DNA of 64,000 bases from Ruminococcus sp. YE71 (GTDB taxonomy: Bacteria > Bacillota > Clostridia > Oscillospirales > Ruminococcaceae), in NCBI RefSeq assembly GCF_900119155.1, contig NZ_FPIR01000002.1, forward strand, positions 186,001-250,000. Reading direction: 5' to 3'. Both the position numbers and the translations under genes were made by a program. Below the pieces are notes generated by a model that saw only the letters and a program-made list of their open reading frames with translations, was not told the DNA's origin and did not search any database. Shown here one piece after another: positions 58,182-64,000 of this stretch. Position 1 is the first letter of the stretch. Each line of letters starts with the position of its first letter.

Positions 58182-58189
58182 GGGCTGCC

Positions 58190-58218
58190 TTGACTTTGCG
58201 GGGCGGATGTGGTAGAAT
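58190..58218 (+). promoter_or_regulatory. Sigma-A promoter for the ECF sigma operon
   Basis: TTGACT (58190-58195), 17 nt, TAGAAT (58213-58218), about 140 nt before the sigma gene. Confidence 0.72.
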
Positions 58219-58360
58219 TAAGGCAGATGCGCAGAAGAGTATTACAGCGTGTTTACAAAATGTTTACAAACGCAGCGTAATAATATCGGTCTGTTCTGCG
58301 TCAATATAAGTGAACGGTTCAGGGCTCACAATGTGGGCCGCACCCCTCGGGAGGTACAAA

Positions 58361-58930
58361 ATGTTGGAAGACTCCGAGATAATCGCTCTGTACTTTGAAA
58401 GGAATGAAAGGGCGATATCCGAAACGGAATCGAAGTACGGCGCACTCTGCCGCAGCATTTCGGTGCGGATAGTCGGCGACAGCCGCGACGCGGAGGAATG
58501 CGTGAGCGATACTTATTTAAAGGTATGGAACAGCATACCGCCGCAGAAGCCTGACTCTCTGGCGGCGTTCCTGTCGAAGATAGTGCGCAATCTTTCGCTC
58601 GATGTGTTCAGGAGAAAAGGTGCGCAGAAGCGCGGCGGCGATGAGGATATCCCCTTTGAGGAACTCAGCGAATGCATACCAGACCGCGCAGAGGAAGCGG
58701 AGAATGACGCTGTTCGTGAGGTGCTTGAGAAATTTCTTGAGACACTGCCGAAGGAACAGAGAGTGTTCTTCATGCGCAGATATTATTTCGGGGAGCCGCT
58801 TGCCGAGATAGCCGCACGTTACGGCGTTTCGGCGAACAGTCTGGGCGTTACCATGCACAGGCTTCGCAAGCGGTTCGGAAAGATGCTGACCGACTCGGGA
58901 GTCTACGGAGTGGGGAGGGAGAGCAGATGA
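58361..58930 (+). CDS. ECF-type sigma factor
   Basis: A 189-residue sigma factor with only regions 2 and 4. Region 2 contains DAEECVSDTYLKVWNSIP and a DNA-binding segment ending in LSLDVFRRKGAQKR; region 4 contains LPKEQRVFFMRRYYFGEPLAEIAARYGVSAN. GGGAGG lies 7 nt before ATG 58361; an earlier in-frame ATG lacks one. It overlaps the next gene by 4 nt, the usual arrangement with an anti-sigma factor, so release by an outside signal is likely. Confidence 0.92.
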   Translation: MLEDSEIIALYFERNERAISETESKYGALCRSISVRIVGDSRDAEECVSDTYLKVWNSIPPQKPDSLAAFLSKIVRNLSLDVFRRKGAQKRGGDEDIPFEELSECIPDRAEEAENDAVREVLEKFLETLPKEQRVFFMRRYYFGEPLAEIAARYGVSANSLGVTMHRLRKRFGKMLTDSGVYGVGRESR

Positions 58931-60006
58931 AAGACATTACAAATAACAGAGGTTTTGAGCTGTATTCGCTGCTGTCCGAGACAAATGAGCGGTATGTGGC
59001 GGAGGCGCTCGACGACGATTTTGCGGAGGAGATCCGCGCTAAGAACCGCCGCAGAAAGATAACCATGCGGTCGGCACTCTCAGCGTGTGCGGCTGTCATG
59101 GTGCTCGTGATAGGCGTGTCGGCGATGCAGATGCAGAACGGCGGTATCGAGAAGGACAGCGCCGAACTTACAGTGACCGACGAAGCTATCGCACGGGAGA
59201 ACAGCGAAGAGGCTGCGCAGGGTATCTCGGCGGATGCACCTTCGGGCGGAGACGGCGCGGCGGCAGGCGACAGAAAGACCGCCGATGCAGACGGACAGCA
59301 GGACAATATCGGTACGGTAAAGGATAAGTCGGATAACGGCATCAAAAACGACGACATAACGGAAGAGACACATAATGATGACGCGGTAATGCCCTCGGAC
59401 GGGATCACAGCCGCGGCTGAGGACGCTGAAACGGCGGACGTAAAACCGACCTTTACCGCGGACGACGGCACGACCTACAGGATAGAGGGTCAGTCGAGTG
59501 CGGTACACAAGGGCAAGTTCGCAGGGACGGCTTCGGGTGAGGGCATCGTGCTTTACGGGTTCGACAACTTCCCGGCGAGGGCGATAGCGCTTGCGGAGTC
59601 GGACGGCAATTTCGAGATCGTGGTGAACGAGAATTACAGTTCGGACACGTTCATGGGGATGTTCAGGGACTTCGGGTTCAGGCATTATCTGCACAGCGAC
59701 CGCGTGGGCGTGGTCGGACAGGAGATAAAGTCTTACGGCGACCTTGATTTCCAGTCGGACGTGTGGGGAATGCTTTTCGCCGATCCCGACAGCTGCAAGG
59801 CGGTGGACATGGCTGAACTTCCGCAGAGCGCGAAGATAAACGCCGTGACTTTTTACCTGCATCTCGGGGACGATAACGAGACTTACTGCAATATAGAGAT
59901 ATCACTGAACAAAGAAGGATATATGTACGTTTCGACGGGGGACGGCAGTCTGCTGTGCTTCACGAACGATTCGGCGGCGGCGATAACAGATATGTTCGGC
60001 GCGTGA
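58927..60006 (+). CDS. Putative anti-sigma factor, single-pass membrane protein
   Basis: A 359-residue protein with a cytoplasmic N-terminus of about 45 residues, one membrane helix (about residues 48-65, after KNRRRKITM), an acidic linker rich in Asp, Ala and Glu, and an extracytoplasmic C-terminal domain. No zinc anti-sigma motif (HxxxCxxC) is visible. Overlap with the sigma gene (ATGA) and topology support the role; sequence similarity to known anti-sigma families is not evident to me. Confidence 0.7.
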   Translation: MKDITNNRGFELYSLLSETNERYVAEALDDDFAEEIRAKNRRRKITMRSALSACAAVMVLVIGVSAMQMQNGGIEKDSAELTVTDEAIARENSEEAAQGISADAPSGGDGAAAGDRKTADADGQQDNIGTVKDKSDNGIKNDDITEETHNDDAVMPSDGITAAAEDAETADVKPTFTADDGTTYRIEGQSSAVHKGKFAGTASGEGIVLYGFDNFPARAIALAESDGNFEIVVNENYSSDTFMGMFRDFGFRHYLHSDRVGVVGQEIKSYGDLDFQSDVWGMLFADPDSCKAVDMAELPQSAKINAVTFYLHLGDDNETYCNIEISLNKEGYMYVSTGDGSLLCFTNDSAAAITDMFGA

Positions 60007-60030
60007 CGAAAAAAGAAAGGGGAGAACATT

Positions 60031-60387
60031 ATGAAATATTTACCGATACTTGAGGAGCTTTTCCGATCGGACAGCTGTTGGTTTTTGCTGATAGGTTTCG
60101 CGGTGGGTTTCGCGGCGAGCGGAGCTGTAAGGCTAAAGAGGTCGGCGGTGAGAGCGGCGGCTGTTTCGGCGGTGGTATACGGGCTGTGTGAGGTACTGCT
60201 GAACGTTGTGGGGCATAATTACATGGCGGAGCTGATGGGGCTGTTTATCGGAACGACGGCGCTGGGAGCAGGCATCGCGTTTGCGGTGCGGGTGTTTGTG
60301 CTGAGGACGGAAGGGAGTGCGGGTCTTGACGGGGGAAACCTTTCTGAAGAAAGGTTCTCCCCCGTACCCCCTTCCGAAGACTTTTAA
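60031..60387 (+). CDS. Small membrane protein with repeat-derived C-terminus
   Basis: A 118-residue protein with three or four hydrophobic helices (about residues 15-33, 40-58, 65-92). The last ~20 residues (GGNLSEERFSPVPPSEDF) are read from the palindromic repeat copy D, so the original stop was probably lost when the repeat arrived. Similar to VanZ-type or DUF2809-like small membrane proteins only in length and topology. AAAGGGGAG precedes the start; it follows the anti-sigma gene by 24 nt. Confidence 0.65.
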   Translation: MKYLPILEELFRSDSCWFLLIGFAVGFAASGAVRLKRSAVRAAAVSAVVYGLCEVLLNVVGHNYMAELMGLFIGTTALGAGIAFAVRVFVLRTEGSAGLDGGNLSEERFSPVPPSEDF

Positions 60388-60520
60388 TTTTTTTGACAAG
60401 AACCACCGTCTTGTGTTCGCCAGAGTCTCAAAAAGTTTAGGAGGGAGGGAGCCCCCCGAGAAGGTCGCTCTGACCTGTAAGCGATTCGAGCGAAACACCC
60501 CCAAAATCGCGAAGCGATTT
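60317..60520. repeat. Palindromic intergenic repeat, copy D, overlapping a gene end
   Basis: GGGGGAAACCTTTC ... GAAAGGTTCTCCCCC (60331-60363) is almost identical to copy A. A second part follows (CCTTCCGAAGACTTTTAATTTTTT, then AGTCTCAAAAAGTTTAGGAGG and GGTCGCTCTGACC). It covers the last codons of the small membrane-protein gene. Confidence 0.75.
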
Positions 60521-60550
60521 CAACAACACACACCATAAAAAATAAATAAA

Positions 60551-60597
60551 AACAACAAAGCCGTACCGCTCTGACACAAAAAGAGCGATACGGCTTT
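60551..60597 (-). terminator. Terminator after tyrA
   Basis: AAAGCCGTACCGCTCT (60557-60572) and AGAGCGATACGGCTTT (60582-60597) pair with one mismatch. On the minus strand T-rich sequence follows (GTTGTTTTTATTT); it may also stop the plus-strand transcript. Confidence 0.88.
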
Positions 60598-60629
60598 AAT
60601 AACAGACAAGTTAATAGCGAAACCCAAGA

Positions 60630-61469
60630 TCAGTACATATTGTTGCTCTTCTCTTTAAGGCGTGTGCCTTCTTCGAGGAGCTGGTGCAGACGCTCGGAGT
60701 CGTGGGCTTTGATGCTGTCACGATAGTCGGTCAGCGCACTGATGATGCTGTCAAGCTCGTTGGTCAGAGCCTTGGAGTTCATCTCGAAAAGGACTGTCCA
60801 CATATCGGCGTTCAGCTTCGCAACTCGGGTGAGGTCCTTGAAACTGCCAGCCGAGAAACCCGATTTCTTGTCGAGGGTCGGGCTCTTGATGTAGGCGCTC
60901 GATACAACGTGGGCGAGCTGGCTCGTGAACGCGATTATCTCGTCGTGCTCGGACGGCGATGATACCACGCACTTCGCAAAGCCGATCTTGTACGCGAATG
61001 CCGAGACTTCCTTGACCGCGCTTATCGGGGTGTTGTCGGTGGGGGTCATGATGAAGCTTGCTTTCTCGAAGAGGTTGTCCAGCGAGTACGCAAATCCCGA
61101 AAATTCACGGCCTGCCATCGGGTGACAGCCCAGAAAACGCACGCCCTCGTCCGCAAGCGGCTGCTCGACAGCGTTAACTATCGTCTCCTTGACGCCGCAG
61201 CAGTCGATGACGATGCCGCCCTTCTTGAAATTCTGCTTGTTGCTGAGGATGAAGTCGATGGTCTCGTTCGGGTGAAGAGCCACGATCACGATGTCGCAGA
61301 TGTTCAGACGCTCGGTCTCGATGGGGTAGTCGATGGCTTCCTCGGAAAGAGCGGATGCGACCGTTGTTCCCGAGATGTCGATGCCGTATACCGTGTCATC
61401 GGTGTTTTTCTTTATCGCCTTTGCCAGCGAACCGCCTATCAGTCCGAGTCCGACTATAGCTATTTTCAT
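60630..61469 (-). CDS. tyrA: Prephenate dehydrogenase
   Basis: A 279-residue TyrA-family enzyme that oxidatively decarboxylates prephenate to 4-hydroxyphenylpyruvate for tyrosine synthesis. The Rossmann motif is AIVGLGLIGGSLAKAI. Catalytic-region segments are ALHPNETIDF, GCHPMAGREFSGF (the conserved His of HPMAG) and SSPSEHDEIIAFTSQLAHVVSSAY. There is no C-terminal ACT domain, so feedback control through that route is absent. AGGAG lies 11 nt before ATG 61469. It stands alone with its own promoter and a terminator-like leader. Confidence 0.92.
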   Translation of the reverse strand: MKIAIVGLGLIGGSLAKAIKKNTDDTVYGIDISGTTVASALSEEAIDYPIETERLNICDIVIVALHPNETIDFILSNKQNFKKGGIVIDCCGVKETIVNAVEQPLADEGVRFLGCHPMAGREFSGFAYSLDNLFEKASFIMTPTDNTPISAVKEVSAFAYKIGFAKCVVSSPSEHDEIIAFTSQLAHVVSSAYIKSPTLDKKSGFSAGSFKDLTRVAKLNADMWTVLFEMNSKALTNELDSIISALTDYRDSIKAHDSERLHQLLEEGTRLKEKSNNMY

Positions 61470-61486
61470 GTTTGAATGCACTCCTT

Positions 61487-61510
61487 AAAAAAGCGCAGTC
61501 TGTGCGCTTT
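61487..61510 (-). terminator. Terminator-like hairpin in the tyrA leader
   Basis: On the minus strand AAAGCGCA, loop CAGAC, TGCGCTTT with T6, lying between the promoter and the tyrA ribosome-binding site (AGGAG at 61481-61485). A candidate attenuator; no leader peptide fits. Confidence 0.65.
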
Positions 61511-61528
61511 AATGTTTTTGTCCTTTAA

Positions 61529-61557
61529 AGTATAGCACCAAAAAGCGGAAATGTCAA
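61529..61557 (-). promoter_or_regulatory. Sigma-A promoter for tyrA
   Basis: TTGACA (61552-61557), 17 nt, TATACT (61529-61534) on the minus strand. Confidence 0.85.
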
Positions 61558-61564
61558 CAGCAAA

Positions 61565-61598
61565 AACAGGGCAGGACGAAATTTCTCCGTCCTGCCTA
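61565..61598 (-). terminator. Terminator after the DUF4830 gene
   Basis: GGCAGGACG (61570-61578) and CGTCCTGCC (61588-61596) pair perfectly; on the minus strand CTGTTTTTGC follows. The hairpin sits just upstream of the tyrA promoter. Confidence 0.8.
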
Positions 61599-61627
61599 AA
61601 AAAAGAGGAAATATCGCGGCGGTTTTC

Positions 61628-62086
61628 TCACTCGCAGGGAAGAAGCCCCTGCATGAAGCCGTCGAGCTCGGTGCAGCAGACATCTCCGCCGATGAGTACG
61701 CCGCCGACACTTATGAGGGTGAGCTGCATGGAGTCCTTGCGGTCGGGGTAGTTGAGGATGGGGTAGGTGTAGACTTCGGCTTTCTGACCCTTGAAGTCCT
61801 CAAGGTCGAAGCCCTGTTCCTTCTGGAGGGAGTTGTAGCTCTTGTACACCTCGTCGAATTCTTCGGGGATGGTGATGGTCTTGTGCTCGGAGGGTTCGGC
61901 GGAGGTCTCCCAGCCGAGCTCGCTAATGAGCGACTGACGCTGCTGCTCGGTGGACGTGCGATAAACGTTCTTGTCCTTGCCGAGCCGAAGCGCGGTCAGC
62001 ACCCCGACGAGCAGCACAGCGGCGGCAACGGTCAGTATCAGCACGACAAGTACGGGCTTTTTCAGCTTAACGGTCTTGATATACAT
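61628..62086 (-). CDS. DUF4830-like membrane-anchored protein
   Basis: A 152-residue protein with one N-terminal helix (about residues 10-32, after KTVKLKK) and an extracytoplasmic domain. The segment LISELGWETSAEPSEHKTITIPEEF matches the DUF4830 pattern as I know it from Clostridia. No function is known. GAGGAG precedes ATG 62086. Confidence 0.7.
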   Translation of the reverse strand: MYIKTVKLKKPVLVVLILTVAAAVLLVGVLTALRLGKDKNVYRTSTEQQRQSLISELGWETSAEPSEHKTITIPEEFDEVYKSYNSLQKEQGFDLEDFKGQKAEVYTYPILNYPDRKDSMQLTLISVGGVLIGGDVCCTELDGFMQGLLPCE

Positions 62087-62165
62087 ATGTATCTCCTCGC
62101 TTAAATGGATTTGCTGTAATATATGCGCCGAAGCGGACAAATAGAACAAGCCCGACGGAGCAAGA

Positions 62166-62194
62166 TTGACAAACCCATGACCGTGTGGTAGAAT
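62166..62194 (+). promoter_or_regulatory. Sigma-A promoter for the small gene at 62301
   Basis: TTGACA (62166-62171), 17 nt, TAGAAT (62189-62194). Confidence 0.8.
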
Positions 62195-62197
62195 AGT

Positions 62198-62292
62198 AAA
62201 TAATAAATAAGAGAGAATAAATAAGAAATAAGGTGTCCGCTGCGCGGATGCTGCCTTCTTTCTTATCGCTTATTCTTATTTCATATTTTTGG
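62198..62292. repeat. Purine/pyrimidine-armed intergenic repeat (before 62301)
   Basis: The clearest example: a purine arm of AATAAATAAGAAATAAGG units, a GC core (TCCGCTGCGCGGA) and a pyrimidine arm CTTCTTTCTTATCGCTTATTC that pairs imperfectly with the first. It lies in the 5' leader of the small gene. Confidence 0.65.
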
Positions 62293-62300
62293 AGGTTTAT

Positions 62301-62600
62301 ATGAAGATCGAGATAGAGCTTGATGATATTGACTACGGCAGCGTGGCGGCGGCGCTCATGCCCGTGGTGGGGGAGAAGCTGAAGGACGCTCAGAACCCCA
62401 TGATACGGATGCTGGCTGCAAGGGCAGGGGACAGCGATTTCATCGTCAGGACGGTGAACGCTTTGCCCCAGGATTTCAAGGATAAGCTCATCGTCAGCCT
62501 GCTCAATAAGAACGAGGAGCGGATGAGGGCTTCGGTCACTAAATTTGCACTCTCTAAGGGCATGAGATTCAGGATACGCTCCGTCAGGGCTTCCCTCTGA
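62301..62600 (+). CDS. Small hypothetical protein
   Basis: A 99-residue, probably helical cytoplasmic protein starting MKIEIELDDIDYGS. GGAGG lies 5 nt before the ATG. Basic C-terminus (MRFRIRSVRASL). No family recognised and no partner evident; MinD-like gene follows 312 nt later behind its own promoter. Confidence 0.65.
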   Translation: MKIEIELDDIDYGSVAAALMPVVGEKLKDAQNPMIRMLAARAGDSDFIVRTVNALPQDFKDKLIVSLLNKNEERMRASVTKFALSKGMRFRIRSVRASL

Positions 62601-62748
62601 GTACCTCGGAAATACTTCTGTAAAAGGGTAATAATATTTTTGCTTATTTTGGCACATTTTCACTCGGTTTTCTTCGTGAAAGTTGCACAAAAAGGTATGT
62701 GGGAATTTTATTAAACTAACGAAATTCAATTTTTTGGTCAAAATCTCT

Positions 62749-62776
62749 TTGACAATTTCAAATTATGTGGTAAAAT
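62749..62776 (+). promoter_or_regulatory. Promoter for the MinD-like gene
   Basis: TTGACA (62749-62754), 16 nt, TAAAAT (62771-62776). The ~130-nt leader contains a hairpin CCGCAGA/TCTGCGG at 62836-62857. The gap 62601-62912 holds nothing else. Confidence 0.65.
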
Positions 62777-62912
62777 ATATATTAGGTAACACTGTGCGGT
62801 GGGGTGCGCCCTGCTGTTTCAGTCGTCATAATACCCCGCAGAAAGATTCCTCTGCGGACGGTACTTGCCATGTATGGCATTGATGCCGTATACGAAAGGG
62901 GCAGATCTATAT

Positions 62913-63650
62913 ATGTCGAAAATCATCGCTGTTACTTCCGGCAAGGGAGGAACCGGCAAGTCCTCTATCAGCGCGTGCCTCGGTTACGCACTCGCTAAGC
63001 AGGGCAACCGTACTCTTATCATCGAGCTCGACTTCGGTCTGAGATGTATGGATATAATGCTCGGTATGCAGGGAAATATCACCTACGATCTCGGTGACGT
63101 TATCGAAGGCACCTGCGACGTTTACAAGGCTACTACTACTGTTAAGCTCGCATCGAACCTGTCGGTGCTCTGCGCTCCGTCAGACCCGTTCGTTGAGCTG
63201 AGAGCTGAGGATATCGAGAATATCACTACCGAGATGAGAAAGTACTTTGACTACATCATCGTTGACACCTCGGCGGGTATCAACGGCTCGGTATTCAACA
63301 TTGTTACGAATTCCGACCTCATCCTTATCGTTACGACTCCCGACCCTGTCTGCGTAAGAGACGCACGCATGATGTCGGATGAGTTCTACAAGAGAGGCAA
63401 CCAGAAGCAGAGACTTCTTATAAATAAAGCAAACAAGCGCATTTTCGAGTATGAGGATATGGACGACCTCGATGCTATCATCGACACCGTAGGCGTTCAG
63501 CTTCTCGGCGTTATCCCCGAGGATTCGGCGATCCCGCTGGCAACAGGAAAGGGCGCACCGCTGTCGTCGAGCTCGATGGGTTTCATCGCATTCTCGGCGA
63601 TCTCAAGAAGAATTAAGGGCGAGCACATCCCGCTCTCCATCAAAGCATAA
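62913..63650 (+). CDS. minD: MinD-like ParA-family ATPase
   Basis: A 245-residue deviant-Walker ATPase: [18 protein letters not shown] (P-loop with signature Lys), [18 protein letters not shown] and [11 protein letters not shown] (Walker B). In the family MinD binds membrane as a dimer through a C-terminal amphipathic helix; here the end ([18 protein letters not shown]) is only weakly amphipathic. No minC or minE adjoins. AAAGGGG precedes ATG 62913. The mgsA gene follows, an order known from clostridial min clusters. Confidence 0.85.
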   Translation: MSKIIAVTSGKGGTGKSSISACLGYALAKQGNRTLIIELDFGLRCMDIMLGMQGNITYDLGDVIEGTCDVYKATTTVKLASNLSVLCAPSDPFVELRAEDIENITTEMRKYFDYIIVDTSAGINGSVFNIVTNSDLILIVTTPDPVCVRDARMMSDEFYKRGNQKQRLLINKANKRIFEYEDMDDLDAIIDTVGVQLLGVIPEDSAIPLATGKGAPLSSSSMGFIAFSAISRRIKGEHIPLSIKA

Positions 63651-63718
63651 TTATAGAACATCACCGCGGCTTACGGGTCGCGAAATTACCTGTGAAGAAC
63701 ATTGAGGGGGTATCGACA

Positions 63719-64000
63719 TTGAATATAGCATTGATCGCTCATGATACCAAAAAGGAGCTTATGGTACAGTTCTGCATCGCATACTGCGGAGTTCTGAGCC
63801 GAAACACTCTTTGCGCTACCGGTACAACGGGCAAGCTCGTTTCTGAAGCTACTGGGCTCAGGATACAGCGTTATATGAGCGGAGTACAGGGCGGCGCACA
63901 GCAGATAGCGGCACGTATCTCCTGCAACGAGATCGACCTTCTGCTGTTCTTCAGAGACCCTATAAGCGCAAAGCCGCACGAGCCGAGCGAGGCTGACCTT
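63719..64000 (+). CDS. mgsA: Methylglyoxal synthase (partial, runs off the window)
   Basis: The first 94 residues of MgsA, which converts dihydroxyacetone phosphate to methylglyoxal and phosphate as a glycolytic overflow route. Visible are [14 protein letters not shown], the phosphate loop [24 protein letters not shown] and [13 protein letters not shown], with the catalytic Asp in FFRDP. The start is TTG 63719 with GAGGGGG 8 nt upstream. The C-terminus lies beyond 64000. Confidence 0.9.
   Translation, partial: MNIALIAHDTKKELMVQFCIAYCGVLSRNTLCATGTTGKLVSEATGLRIQRYMSGVQGGAQQIAARISCNEIDLLLFFRDPISAKPHEPSEADL

Overview
The window looks like chromosome from a gut or rumen Clostridia bacterium close to Ruminococcus (Oscillospiraceae). 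This rests on gene content: a Firmicutes-type division cluster (murA, ftsQ, ftsZ, a DivIVA-like gene), a galactan-use locus with GH53 enzymes and CBM61-like modules, a CotH-kinase lipoprotein, HydE, indolepyruvate:ferredoxin oxidoreductase next to phenylacetate-CoA ligase, and dockerin-free secreted proteins with Ser/Thr-rich linkers. Promoters are mostly sigma-A type (TTGACA/TATAAT with 17-nt spacers). No rRNA, tRNA, CRISPR array or intact insertion sequence was seen.

Layout. 1-8.9 kb (+): a membrane protein, murA, ftsQ, ftsZ, a DivIVA-like coiled coil, a fumarase beta subunit, a sigma factor, a zinc-ribbon protein and a lipoprotein. 9.1-12.2 kb (+): a 1017-residue secreted protein with eight fibronectin III repeats and a VanY-type carboxypeptidase. 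12.2-18.6 kb (-): an aromatic-acid operon (iorA, two small genes, iorB, paaK, hypotheticals, an ACT-domain protein).

18.8-32.4 kb (+) is the most unusual part. A TM1266-like regulator is followed by a candidate read-through terminator, then hydE, then two complete nitrogenase-like reductase/component-1 modules (H1 D1 K1 H2 D2 K2) joined by 4-8 nt overlaps or very short gaps. Next come a small membrane protein, hypF, hypC, hypD, a GNAT gene and hypE, with no strong terminator seen until after hypE. No hypA, hypB, NiFe-hydrogenase subunit, hydF, hydG or nifB is present. I infer a dedicated metallocofactor or redox system that may use an Fe(CN)2CO-type unit and two different nitrogenase-like complexes. 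The substrate is unknown.

32.6-46.2 kb (-): a galactan regulon with a surface carbohydrate-binding protein, LacI regulator, ABC ATPase, two permeases, binding protein, cytoplasmic GH53, a small zinc-ribbon protein, an unrecognised 613-residue enzyme and an exported GH53 lipoprotein. Two matching LacI-type operators lie just downstream of two sigma-A promoters. 46.6-48.5 kb (-): a CotH-kinase lipoprotein. 49-51.95 kb (-): a P-type ATPase behind a yybP-ykoY-like (Mn2+) riboswitch with an overlapping terminator. 52.1-55.4 kb (-): an FGGY sugar kinase and an AraR-like GntR/LacI regulator with a TGTACGTACA operator.

55.9-64 kb: a cytidine-deaminase-like protein and a dCACHE-GGDEF protein; an ECF sigma factor, a putative anti-sigma and a membrane protein whose 3' end is made of repeat DNA; tyrA behind a terminator-like leader; a DUF4830 protein; a small hypothetical; a MinD-like ATPase; and the start of mgsA at the window edge. 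Two families of intergenic repeats are scattered through the window.
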